A DNA stretch of 64,000 nucleotides from Kordiimonas pumila (GTDB lineage Bacteria > Pseudomonadota > Alphaproteobacteria > Sphingomonadales > Kordiimonadaceae): the NCBI RefSeq assembly GCF_015240255.1, contig NZ_CP061205.1:2067501-2131500 (forward strand), given 5' to 3'. The translations under genes and the position numbers were made by a program. The notes beneath the pieces were generated by a model that saw only the letters and a list, made by a program, of their open reading frames with translations, had not been told where the DNA came from and did no database searches. Each line of letters starts with the position of its first letter. The first letter of the stretch is position 1. Below are positions 1 to 7,839 of this stretch, in pieces.

Positions 1-5
1 CCGCC

Positions 6-35
6 GTGAGAGGGTTGTATTATCAATCCTCTCAC
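6..35. other. Hairpin, 8-bp stem
   Basis: Perfect inverted repeat: GTGAGAGG at 6-13 pairs with CCTCTCAC at 28-35 around a 14-base loop. CCGCC at 1-5 could also pair with GGCGG near 56-60. There is no T-run after it, so it is not an obvious intrinsic terminator. It may belong to a gene or RNA left of the window. Confidence 0.4.
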
Positions 36-81
36 ACACCTTCTTAGATTTGGCAGGCGGGGATGTTTGCCAAGGTGCAGA

Positions 82-107
82 AAGCCCCAGTCGCAAGACT
101 GGGGCTT
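82..107 (-). terminator. Hairpin terminator after ardC-like gene
   Basis: An 11-bp perfect stem (AAGCCCCAGTC at 82-92, GACTGGGGCTT at 97-107) with a GCAA tetraloop lies 15 bases beyond the stop of the minus-strand gene at 122-982. The T tract is short, so efficiency is uncertain. Confidence 0.6.
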
Positions 108-121
108 ATGTGTTTCTGTCC

Positions 122-982
122 TCATGTTGGAACGCCTGCTCCCGTTAGCAGGAAGGTCATGGCTTCTTGTGCTTTACCGGCAGCGGTGAAGACAGCCCGA
201 TTGTCGGAGCGCAGCAGGGCAAGCCAGTGTTCTATGTATGATGCATGGCGCAGTTGTCCCTCTATACCAAAGAAGGCACACAGGTAGGCTGACGTCAGCT
301 CGGCTATCAACTCTTCAGCCGCATAGGACTGCGTCCCAAACCGACCCGTGAGATCACGCCCTAGTCGCTTGGTATGCCCTGTTGCATGCCCATACTCATG
401 AAAGAGCGTTGCATAGTAATGGTCTGGGCTTTCAAACTGTGATGGCAAGGGCATGACAACGGCGTCATGACGTGGGTTATAGGCAGCACTGTCACTGCCG
501 TGGGCTACGTCAATGTCTGTTGCAGCAATAAAGCCTTCTATATCCTGCATACACTCATGATCTGGCAGCGGTTCATCCGGTGTAGTGTAGGCGTCCGGTA
601 GTTTCTCTAACTGGCAGAGGTTGAAGACAGCATAGGAACGGATAACGGGAATGACTTTCTCAGCGTCCTCATCATCCGTAACCTTGATCTCTTTGACATA
701 GACAATGCGGACGGCTTTTTCACCCTTGCGGACATAGGCTCCAAGGGCATGAGCCTGTTTGAAGGTGAGCCAGCCGGAGCGGATGTAGTTTCGCTCTGAC
801 GCCCGAACCCATAAAAGCAGGACATTGATGCCGCTATAGGGTCGTCCGGTCACTGCATTATGGGGAAAGACATGTTTGTCTGCGTTTCCACCTTGCCACG
901 GTTTTACCCACGGCGGTGTGCCTGCTTCCAGTTCCTCAATGATGCGGTTGGTAACAGACGTGTATATCTCCTGTGATTTCAT
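122..982 (-). CDS. ArdC-like antirestriction protein (zincin metallopeptidase domain)
   Basis: The 286-residue protein has the layout of plasmid ArdC proteins: an N-terminal single-stranded-DNA-binding domain (about residues 1-125, with the family start pattern of an amphipathic helix followed by PPWVKPW) and a C-terminal zincin-like peptidase domain. The zinc motif HEYGH is at 195-199, with a following EELIAEL helix that could give the third ligand. ArdC proteins protect incoming DNA from host restriction. An AGAGAGG Shine-Dalgarno precedes the ATG. It is the last gene of a minus-strand operon with a RuvC-like gene and an XRE regulator. Family assignment is firm; the substrate here is inferred. 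Confidence 0.88.
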   Translation of the reverse strand: MKSQEIYTSVTNRIIEELEAGTPPWVKPWQGGNADKHVFPHNAVTGRPYSGINVLLLWVRASERNYIRSGWLTFKQAHALGAYVRKGEKAVRIVYVKEIKVTDDEDAEKVIPVIRSYAVFNLCQLEKLPDAYTTPDEPLPDHECMQDIEGFIAATDIDVAHGSDSAAYNPRHDAVVMPLPSQFESPDHYYATLFHEYGHATGHTKRLGRDLTGRFGTQSYAAEELIAELTSAYLCAFFGIEGQLRHASYIEHWLALLRSDNRAVFTAAGKAQEAMTFLLTGAGVPT

Positions 983-1054
983 GACAGAAACCTCTCTTGT
1001 TGTTGAAAGAACAGATGGAAGCCAAGAGCGATGCTCCGGGCTTCCCGCTGTGTT

Positions 1055-1576
1055 TCAGCGGTGAGAGCTTCGTTGTGCCGAAGTGAGGTAATGTGTCAGC
1101 CCGAGGGAAGCCGCACTAAAGAAAGACATAGCCGCAGGTTCCGGGTCCCATAGCTTTCGTTTTGGTGGCACTAGAGATGACAGGATTGGTAAGGCTTCTG
1201 CGGTCTTTCCGGCAATTTCATGCTTAGTGGTTGCTCCAAACGGGTTAAAGGCTTCCCTGATCTGATCCCGGCTATAGAGATACACACGTATATTCTGTGT
1301 GGCGGCAATGCTGGCCAGAGACCTGATTAGGTCCGCAACACGGGGGCGGGCTTCAACCACATCTGACGGGATTTCTTCGAGTACAAGGGAGGCAGGTTTG
1401 TAATAGTTTATGAGGGTAATGAATTTGCGGGTACAGACCTTGTTTTTATCTTCCGTTGCCCACTTTATACCCCAGTCCAGCAGTGTGTCGGCGCTTGAAT
1501 GCACGGAATAGCCAAAGCCGATGCGGGTTGGAAATACGGTGAGTAACAGGTCTGGCCCTTTGTGTGATGTGGTCAT
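1055..1576 (-). CDS. RuvC/RNase H-fold-like protein, possibly inactive
   Basis: The 173-residue protein shows a faint RuvC-like pattern: a first strand VFPTRIGFGYS where Holliday-junction resolvases have I-D-P-G-x(4)-G, a central LVLEEIPS strand carrying the expected glutamate, and a late DPEPAAMSFFSAA helix resembling the final acidic helix. The first catalytic aspartate position is phenylalanine, so catalysis may be lost. It starts 12 bases after the XRE gene and precedes the ArdC-like gene, so the three are probably co-transcribed. It could be a DNA-structure-binding protein of the element; the fold assignment is by eye and moderate. Confidence 0.5.
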   Translation of the reverse strand: MTTSHKGPDLLLTVFPTRIGFGYSVHSSADTLLDWGIKWATEDKNKVCTRKFITLINYYKPASLVLEEIPSDVVEARPRVADLIRSLASIAATQNIRVYLYSRDQIREAFNPFGATTKHEIAGKTAEALPILSSLVPPKRKLWDPEPAAMSFFSAASLGLTHYLTSAQRSSHR

Positions 1577-1588
1577 AAAGCATGGTGG

Positions 1589-1888
1589 TTATGTGATAAT
1601 GGCCTTCAGGTGCTGCCGTTTATATGGACTGCCTCTATTTGTTTTAAGAAGTGCTCGAGCACGCTTTGTGATCTGCTTTTGCATGGTCCTGTACTGGTCA
1701 GGAAACAGGTCTCTTGCTGATGTACCATATATGATTTCAAGTGCAAGGACGGTCTCAAGAGGTGGCGTACGGGTACCGCGTTCGTAGCGGGTAACTTTTG
1801 TGCCGCAAACACCGCCAAGCAGAAAGGCAACTTCATCCTGAGTAAAATGGCAGCTTTTACGCTGTGAGCGAAGCGTGGTGAAGAACAT
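1589..1888 (-). CDS. XRE-family helix-turn-helix regulator
   Basis: A 99-residue protein with one Cro/CI-type HTH in the first 60 residues: LRSQRKSCHFTQDEVAFLLG, then a recognition-helix region with VTRYERGTRTPPLETVLALE. The C-terminal 35 residues are basic. It is first in a minus-strand operon with the RuvC-like and ArdC-like genes and probably controls them or the island. The roughly 190 bases upstream contain short GC-rich inverted repeats that could be operators, but none is convincing. Confidence 0.82.
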   Translation of the reverse strand: MFFTTLRSQRKSCHFTQDEVAFLLGGVCGTKVTRYERGTRTPPLETVLALEIIYGTSARDLFPDQYRTMQKQITKRARALLKTNRGSPYKRQHLKAIIT

Positions 1889-2079
1889 GGGTATGAGGTG
1901 TTATTGGTGTCTGTGCGCAACAAACAGCACCACATATATAAAAACGCCGAATGGTCGGCGGATGTAGGGATAGAAACCTGCCGGGTGCGGCAACCTGTGC
2001 AGTGAAGCGGATTACGTGTCCCCCACAAGGACAGCGCATGTCTGATATACGGTGTGTTATACCATGAAACTCCTATGTC

Positions 2080-2454
2080 TCACTGTTTCCATATTGCGTG
2101 AACTTTATGTAATTCATCAATCCAGCACTTTTGTTTGTCACTAATATCTCGACCCTTCGATTTAGCTAATTCATAGAAGCCTGGGCCGGGTTCCATATCG
2201 CCATGTTTATGCACAACTATAACAGTGAGGAGTCCCCTATCTTTTTTGTCTTCCTCTGACGATATTTCACCAAGCATGTGGGCTAATCTAACATCGTGTG
2301 GATCAAGTTTGATTGTTTGTGTTTGATGTACTAAATCCGAATAAGTAATCATTTGAAGGTTTTTTGCCGTGTTGATTAACAAGTGGCGCATTTCTTCTTT
2401 TGCAGCATTCCATTGTTGTTCTGAAAAACCATGGCGCATATTGTCTCTGATCAT
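2080..2454 (-). CDS. Conserved hypothetical protein
   Basis: A 124-residue soluble, charged protein. The N-terminal half (about 20-65) looks helical with an ITYSDLV segment of the winged-helix type; the middle has LLTVIVVHKHGD followed by PGPGFYELAKSKG. I recall a PG-x-GF-[FY]-x-LA pattern in small uncharacterised proteins of mobile elements but cannot name the family. It has its own promoter region (2455-2605) divergent from the ATPase gene at 2606. No signal peptide or membrane segment. Function unknown. Confidence 0.65.
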   Translation of the reverse strand: MIRDNMRHGFSEQQWNAAKEEMRHLLINTAKNLQMITYSDLVHQTQTIKLDPHDVRLAHMLGEISSEEDKKDRGLLTVIVVHKHGDMEPGPGFYELAKSKGRDISDKQKCWIDELHKVHAIWKQ

Positions 2455-2605
2455 CTCATTTCCCCGTGCTTTATCGCTTTGGATGATTATACCTTTTTAT
2501 AAATAAACAGCAGTTGTTATTTTTTGCCGCCCCCGGCAGGTTTCCTCTCCTATGGAAAACACACCACTTCCCTATGCTAAAGGGCATATTCGCTAACCAA
2601 CGCTT

Positions 2606-3886
2606 ATGTCAGATATACCAGCTTTTAAGCCTCTTAAGTCCGAGGAACTTGCCCATATCCTTGATCTAACCATCAAGCATGACAAAACCAACAAACTGAT
2701 AACTTTCTTATGTGCCCTGTCAGCATACACGGAGGATGATCAGCTAAATATTTCCTACAACGCCCCATCCTCAACCGGGAAAAGCTATATTCCCACAGAG
2801 ATCGTCAAACTCTTCCCCAAGGAAGACGTGATGCAAATGGGGTATTGCAGCCCGACGGCTTTCTTCCATGATGTGGGAGAACCGGATAAGGAGAAGAGGG
2901 GCCGGGTGGTCGTAGACTTATCGAGGCGCATATTAGTGTTCCTTGATCAACCTCATAATGATCTGCTGACCCGGCTACGCCCCCTTCTGTCTCACGATAG
3001 TAAAACTATCAATATTAAGATTACCGACAAGAGCCAGAAACAGGGCCTTCGGACCAAGGATATCCTTCTGAAAGGTTACCCGAGTATTGTTTTTGCAACC
3101 GCCCGATTATGCCTTGATGAGCAGGAAGCCACCAGAATGTTCCTGCTTTCGCCTGAGGTGTCTCAGGATAAAATCCGGCACAGCATTACCGAGGCCATCA
3201 AGCGGGAAACAGACCGTGTTGGATATGAGAGTATGCTGGCATCCCATGCGGGCAGGGCACACCTTATCAAGCGCATTGCTGCTATCAAGGCTGCTGGCAT
3301 TAAAACCATCAAGATTGACCCCAAACTGGAATCCGAGATCAAGCGGGTCTTTCTTGGTAAGGGCAAGGGTTTGAAGCCACGCTCACAGCGGGACATCAAA
3401 CGCTTTATTTCGCTCATGAAAGCCTTTGCCCTACTGAACCTCTGGTGGCGGGACCATAAGGAGCAAACCATCACTGTACACCCTGATGACTTTGCGGAAG
3501 CCTATGTCCTCTGGTCTGAGATCAGTGCCGCACAGGAACTGAACTTGCCGCCCTATATCTATACCCTGTACCGGGACGTTATTCTGCCAGCTTGGAATAC
3601 CAAGAATGAAGGCCGCAAGGTGCAGATTGGTTTGCTGCGGTCAGAGGTGCTGTCTCAGCATTATGCCCTTTATGGTCGTATGCTGGATGCCACACAGCTT
3701 CGCCAGCAAATCCTGCCAATGCTGGAGACAGCGGGACTAATTACCGAAGAACCGGACCCCCGTAACCGGCGGCGCAAGTATATATATCCCACAAATCCTG
3801 CACAGATTTCTGATAGTGGGGCGGGGGGTGGGGTACTTGACATACCCCCTCGGTCGATTCGTAATTTGGACGATAGCGCGTTATGA
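2606..3886 (+). CDS. P-loop ATPase with C-terminal winged helix
   Basis: A 426-residue protein. Walker A is APSSTGKSY (GKS at 58-60) and a likely Walker B is ILVFLDQPH (D114). A region near 330-410 ending DATQLRQQILPMLETAGLI then a basic wing looks like a winged-helix DNA-binding domain. The arrangement recalls AAA-type replication or partition ATPases of integrative elements. It overlaps the following small gene by four bases (ATGA type), which in turn overlaps a serine recombinase, so the three are probably one transcript. No clear Shine-Dalgarno precedes the ATG. Precise role is unknown; helicase loading or element replication are guesses. Confidence 0.65.
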   Translation: MSDIPAFKPLKSEELAHILDLTIKHDKTNKLITFLCALSAYTEDDQLNISYNAPSSTGKSYIPTEIVKLFPKEDVMQMGYCSPTAFFHDVGEPDKEKRGRVVVDLSRRILVFLDQPHNDLLTRLRPLLSHDSKTINIKITDKSQKQGLRTKDILLKGYPSIVFATARLCLDEQEATRMFLLSPEVSQDKIRHSITEAIKRETDRVGYESMLASHAGRAHLIKRIAAIKAAGIKTIKIDPKLESEIKRVFLGKGKGLKPRSQRDIKRFISLMKAFALLNLWWRDHKEQTITVHPDDFAEAYVLWSEISAAQELNLPPYIYTLYRDVILPAWNTKNEGRKVQIGLLRSEVLSQHYALYGRMLDATQLRQQILPMLETAGLITEEPDPRNRRRKYIYPTNPAQISDSGAGGGVLDIPPRSIRNLDDSAL

Positions 3887-4095
3887 TGCACGAGGCTCAG
3901 AATCACTCCCCTGCTAAAACCAAGGACTACCTTCTTTCGGAAGAATCCATAGAAGCTCTTACGGAACTGGCTCTGCTCATACGGGAAGTGCGCGCCTATC
4001 AGGCGCTTCATGAGCCCGATAAACTCCAGAAAAGTGATGAATTGTACAATAGATACAAAAACACTAAGGACGATAGAGGCAGGCGCGTTTCGTGA
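3883..4095 (+). CDS. Small helical protein preceding the serine recombinase
   Basis: A 70-residue protein starting within the stop of the upstream ATPase gene (translational coupling) and overlapping the start of the recombinase gene. Residues 18-36 (LSEESIEALTELALLIREV) closely resemble residues 2-20 of another small island protein at 7430-7630. The C terminus is basic. It may be a directionality or accessory factor for the recombinase, as small proteins next to recombinases often are, but this is inference. Confidence 0.6.
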   Translation: MMHEAQNHSPAKTKDYLLSEESIEALTELALLIREVRAYQALHEPDKLQKSDELYNRYKNTKDDRGRRVS

Positions 4096-5779
4096 GTATT
4101 ATCTTATCTATAACCGCAAGAGCACTGACGAACCCAACAACCAGAAAAACTCCTTGAACTATCAGCGCGCGGAAAACCTCAGGTTTGCGGAAAAGTCGGG
4201 TCTTTCTGTTGCATCCTTATCCATTGAAGGCTTTTGCACACAGGGTATTATCGCAGAGCGGCATTCAGGCTTTAAGGAAGACACGACAGTTAATGTGAAT
4301 AAAAAGGGCATGGTGCAACACACCATCGCACGCCCCAAGTTCAAACAGCTTATAACGCTTCTGAGCAGAGGGTATTTTAAAGGCATTATATGCCTGTCGT
4401 GGGATCGGCTTAGCCGCAACAAGGCTGATAACGCAATCATCTCGAAATTCATGCGGGCAGGGATTGATGTCCGCTTTGCCTACGCACAGTATGACAATAC
4501 AAGTGCAGGCATGTTGCATATGGATATTGATGGTATGTTTGCAGCCCACCATTCCCGTGTGACCAGTGAGAAAGTACGCATCACACAGTATAATTTGCGG
4601 GAACAGGGTATTTGCACCCATAGAGCGCCCATTGGGTATCTCAATATTGGCAAGTCCAATGATAAACCGATTGATCCTATACGTGGGCCTATCATCCGTA
4701 AGATGTTCACACTCTATGCACAGGGGAACATCGGTATATCTGAACTGACTCGTTGGGCCAACGAGCAAGGGCTGACATCATACCCGATGCGTAAACGCAG
4801 AACCCAACAGCAAATGCTGGATGACGGAGACGAGGTAACGCGCCCTCCCAAAGTCTGCTTGCCTGTCGGCAGAGGTACTGTACAGCGTATTCTTTCAAAC
4901 CCGTTTTATATCGGCCAAACACTGGGTAATCACGGCCTGAATGTGAAAAGCAAAAGCCACAAACCACTGGTGAGTGACAAGCTGTTTTACCAAGTGCAGG
5001 GCTTGTTAGGGAAAAAGCGCCCGAATATCAACTATGCCCAGAGAGCTGACATGCCGTTCCGCAAGATGATACGGTGCAGTCAGTGTGGTCGCACGTTCAC
5101 ACCCTATAAAACCAAGGGTGTGCATTATCTATCTGTTCACTGCGCGCCAACTTGCGGGAACTCTGTCAGAAACTACAAAGTGGCGGAGGTGGAGAAACAG
5201 ATCGGGGATATTCTTTCTGGATTTACTCTGACAGATGAAGAGCATGCAGAACTGGATGATCGGGTTTTAAACGAACATACCGTGCATGAAGAGAAAGCAC
5301 GTCACCGTAAAGAGAAGAATGGGCGTAAACAGTGTAAGGTGCGTGAAGACTTGGCTTATCTGCAAGACAACAAACTGATGCTGCTAAAAAACGGTGTGTA
5401 TGACGCAGCAAGCCTTGTTGCGGAGGAAAATAAACTGAAAAGCAGTCTGCTTGAATTACAGGAGGTGGATAAGGGAAATGAAGCCGAAGAACAGGAAATT
5501 TTGAAAGACCTCCTTAAACTTTCTGAACTCCTGAAAAGGGCGTATTTCTGCTATATTTCAGCAAATTCCTTCCAAAAAGCATGTTTTGCCGGAATAGTGT
5601 TTTCTGAACTTTCTCTCTCTGAAAATACGTTGAGTTATAAGGCTAAAAAAGGGTTTCAGGCGTTTGAAAGCCGTTCTGACTCATTGGGCGGACCCACTGA
5701 ATGGTTTTCTGAACTTTCATACCCTAGTGCGGTGAGAAAAAGTGTTGTGACGTTGGAGAAGGTACTTAAAGATTTTTAG
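4010..5779 (+). CDS. Large serine recombinase
   Basis: Up to 589 residues. The N-terminal resolvase domain carries the catalytic serine in YNRKSTDE (S38) and the conserved SWDRLSRN. A central recombinase domain (about 190-330) includes HRAPIGY and GTVQRILSNPFYIG. A zinc ribbon follows with CSQC at 356-359 and a later Cys pair in CAPTC, then a charged coiled coil (about 400-490). These are the standard parts of large serine integrases. ATG at 4010, GTG 4034 and ATG 4037 are all possible starts; none has a strong ribosome site. It is a second site-specific recombinase in the island besides the tyrosine integrase, suggesting nested elements or an independent module. Confidence 0.9.
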   Translation: MSPINSRKVMNCTIDTKTLRTIEAGAFREYYLIYNRKSTDEPNNQKNSLNYQRAENLRFAEKSGLSVASLSIEGFCTQGIIAERHSGFKEDTTVNVNKKGMVQHTIARPKFKQLITLLSRGYFKGIICLSWDRLSRNKADNAIISKFMRAGIDVRFAYAQYDNTSAGMLHMDIDGMFAAHHSRVTSEKVRITQYNLREQGICTHRAPIGYLNIGKSNDKPIDPIRGPIIRKMFTLYAQGNIGISELTRWANEQGLTSYPMRKRRTQQQMLDDGDEVTRPPKVCLPVGRGTVQRILSNPFYIGQTLGNHGLNVKSKSHKPLVSDKLFYQVQGLLGKKRPNINYAQRADMPFRKMIRCSQCGRTFTPYKTKGVHYLSVHCAPTCGNSVRNYKVAEVEKQIGDILSGFTLTDEEHAELDDRVLNEHTVHEEKARHRKEKNGRKQCKVREDLAYLQDNKLMLLKNGVYDAASLVAEENKLKSSLLELQEVDKGNEAEEQEILKDLLKLSELLKRAYFCYISANSFQKACFAGIVFSELSLSENTLSYKAKKGFQAFESRSDSLGGPTEWFSELSYPSAVRKSVVTLEKVLKDF

Positions 5780-5845
5780 TACCCCACGCTGCCCTCACTG
5801 TTTGGTTTCAATAAGCCAACTTAATTTGGTAAGCTTCCCAGCTTT

Positions 5846-6667
5846 CTAAAATGGACCCCACGAACCATCTTCTAGGCGAAATTCTATCAAACCATCCTTT
5901 CGCGTGGTTAACACCTTTCTAGTGCCATCTCTGAAAGGACCGCCTTTCGCGAAGGACTGGAACAAGGGTAGAGTCTGCTGAGTGTCATGCTGATAACCCT
6001 TGTCCGAGATAACTACATAGTAAACATTGGGAAAATATTTCCTATAAAACTCTCGGAAAAAGTCTCGATCAGATTCTTTAATGCGTCCATGATGAGGTGC
6101 AATTAAGATATTGGTTGCTGCCATCGCATTTCTAAATGACGCTTTTTGAACAAGATGTTCCCATCCTGCACGCTCTAAGTCTCCCGTGAAGAGGACTCCC
6201 GTGCCATTACAGTCAAGGAAATTGACAAGGCTTAGATTGTTCTCATCATCGAAATTTGGATAGGAACAAGAAAACTTCTCTCTTTGTAAACCTGAAAAAG
6301 TCGGAAGTGGGCTTGAGCCATCTCCTGTAAAAGTATGGTCAATTGCCTGACATAATTTCGCCATTCCATTTCCCATCCCATCTTCGCTTTTCAATTCTCT
6401 TAGATTGCCTGTCGAGACAGAGACATTTCTAGAAAGCCACGAGACATCTACTTGGTCTAGCAAGTTCTCAATTCCGCTAACGTGATCCTCGTCATAATTG
6501 GTGATGGCAAGCATGTCGAGCCGATGAATTCCGTTAGCTACCAAATAATCGCCAGGACGCCATCCGGTGGTAGCGTTGTGACCTGCATCCAACATTAACC
6601 GAGTATTGTCGTCACACGTTAGTAGTGCACATGCTCCATGCTCGACGTCAAAAATTTTAAGATTCAT
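5846..6667 (-). CDS. ComEC/Rec2-like metallo-beta-lactamase-fold hydrolase
   Basis: A 273-residue soluble protein with the MBL scaffold: FDVEHGACALL and LMLDAGHN at the start, a metal motif region NYDEDHVSG (57-65), VLFTGDLE (D163) and APHHGR (H192-H193). The usual H-x-H-x-D-H is N57-x-D59-x-D61-H62, so two metal-ligand histidines are replaced; D61, H62, D163 and H193 remain. Related domains occur in ComEC nucleases and in many conflict-associated proteins. It lies 9 bases after a membrane-protein gene on the same strand, so the two probably form an operon. The substrate is unknown; a nuclease or phosphodiesterase activity is inferred. Confidence 0.78.
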   Translation of the reverse strand: MNLKIFDVEHGACALLTCDDNTRLMLDAGHNATTGWRPGDYLVANGIHRLDMLAITNYDEDHVSGIENLLDQVDVSWLSRNVSVSTGNLRELKSEDGMGNGMAKLCQAIDHTFTGDGSSPLPTFSGLQREKFSCSYPNFDDENNLSLVNFLDCNGTGVLFTGDLERAGWEHLVQKASFRNAMAATNILIAPHHGRIKESDRDFFREFYRKYFPNVYYVVISDKGYQHDTQQTLPLFQSFAKGGPFRDGTRKVLTTRKDGLIEFRLEDGSWGPF

Positions 6668-6676
6668 AATTTTTCT

Positions 6677-7354
6677 CTATTTAATAGTTCGAATAATCTC
6701 AGCTTGAAAACTCCCTAAAAACTTCACAAACCGCACAAACATTCCTACGAACACGACTGCTGACACGAGTGTTAATTGCCAATACAATGCATCACCAGTG
6801 CACCATGCTTTCCATGTCAGTAACCCTGTAGCAATGAGAGCTACAAACGCAATATTGCGACAGAAGCCATATTGGTTGCGAAACTCGTCAATTCTTTGTC
6901 TTACGCCGTCCACTGAAAAAGACTTGCGAAAGGCAATTTGAAAAACATCTTCAGCATCATTCACCTCAGCCACAGTAACCCCTAGTTCAGAAGCGGCGCA
7001 CTCTAAAATTTTTGTGCGTGTCCGTAGAGGAAGCGGCTCGTAGTATCGACCAACTAATGACCCGAGGATACGTTCGAACCAGTTGGGGGCTACTGTTCCT
7101 AATTGAAGTGTCATAGGTTTTTCAAGGCAGCGGGACATTATAAATGTCTCTAAGACCGTCTGCGCTAGCATCGCAATCAAATGCCCTAAGATATAAGCAG
7201 CGACAATTGCTATTGTAATCTGAGCAAAACCCCACTCCCTCATATTCAAATATGTGGAGTCATTCAGAGTAAAGTCGATGATGGCTAGAAAAAGCCCTCC
7301 ACTTGCTAGATAAGCGTAGAAATCATAGTCGGTGAATGGAAAATAGTTTTTCAT
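6677..7354 (-). CDS. Four-helix membrane protein, partner of MBL-fold protein
   Basis: A 225-residue protein with two N-terminal membrane segments (about 13-31 and 44-68), a soluble middle of about 100 residues and two more membrane segments (about 168-188 and 192-212). The soluble part is charged and mostly helical (for example RTRTKILECAASELG and RQRIDEFRNQYGF). I do not recognise the family. It is the first gene of a two-gene operon with the MBL-fold gene, and the DNA is AT-richer than the transfer genes around it. It could be a membrane effector or anchor for the hydrolase. Confidence 0.68.
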   Translation of the reverse strand: MKNYFPFTDYDFYAYLASGGLFLAIIDFTLNDSTYLNMREWGFAQITIAIVAAYILGHLIAMLAQTVLETFIMSRCLEKPMTLQLGTVAPNWFERILGSLVGRYYEPLPLRTRTKILECAASELGVTVAEVNDAEDVFQIAFRKSFSVDGVRQRIDEFRNQYGFCRNIAFVALIATGLLTWKAWCTGDALYWQLTLVSAVVFVGMFVRFVKFLGSFQAEIIRTIK

Positions 7355-7429
7355 ATGCTCTACAGTGCGGTGGTTAAAGAGTTACAGTTATCGCACACAT
7401 AATATTGAAACACAAAGTGGATGAAATCT

Positions 7430-7630
7430 CTATAAAGTCTTCCTTCGTTTTCTCCTCAACTCCGCCACAGACTTCTTCTTCGGACGTCCGCGCTTCGGTT
7501 TCTGAGGTTCAGGAAAGACCATCCCTTCAGCCATCTCTATTGGGAGAAATGATACTTTATTCTCTATCTGTATTTTATGTACCAGTAGGGCTAGTTCTGT
7601 GAGTACATCGAGATTTTCTTGAGATAACAT
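7430..7630 (-). CDS. Small AT-hook protein
   Basis: A 66-residue protein. The N terminus LSQENLDVLTELALLVHKI matches 10 of 19 residues of the small protein at 3883-4095. The C terminus has KPKRGRPKKK, a classic AT-hook (G-R-P core flanked by basic residues), followed by RRKRRK. Expected to bind the minor groove of AT-rich DNA. It sits between the membrane/MBL operon and the divergent HD-Hsp90 gene and could regulate either. The shared N-terminal motif supports its being a real gene. Confidence 0.6.
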   Translation of the reverse strand: MLSQENLDVLTELALLVHKIQIENKVSFLPIEMAEGMVFPEPQKPKRGRPKKKSVAELRRKRRKTL

Positions 7631-7839
7631 ATAGTTTTATACTGCCTACTTCTAGAAGTATCAGATATGGAAGTGTACCATTACAAGTAAAGGACCTAGG
7701 TTAGATGAATTCACATATTAATAGAGACCGTAAAAGCACACGGAAAATATCACGATAAATATATAGAATATGAGTATATTGAATATATAAACTAAACGCA
7801 GTCAAGGCCATTAAAGTAATATACATTTATGGGGATAGC

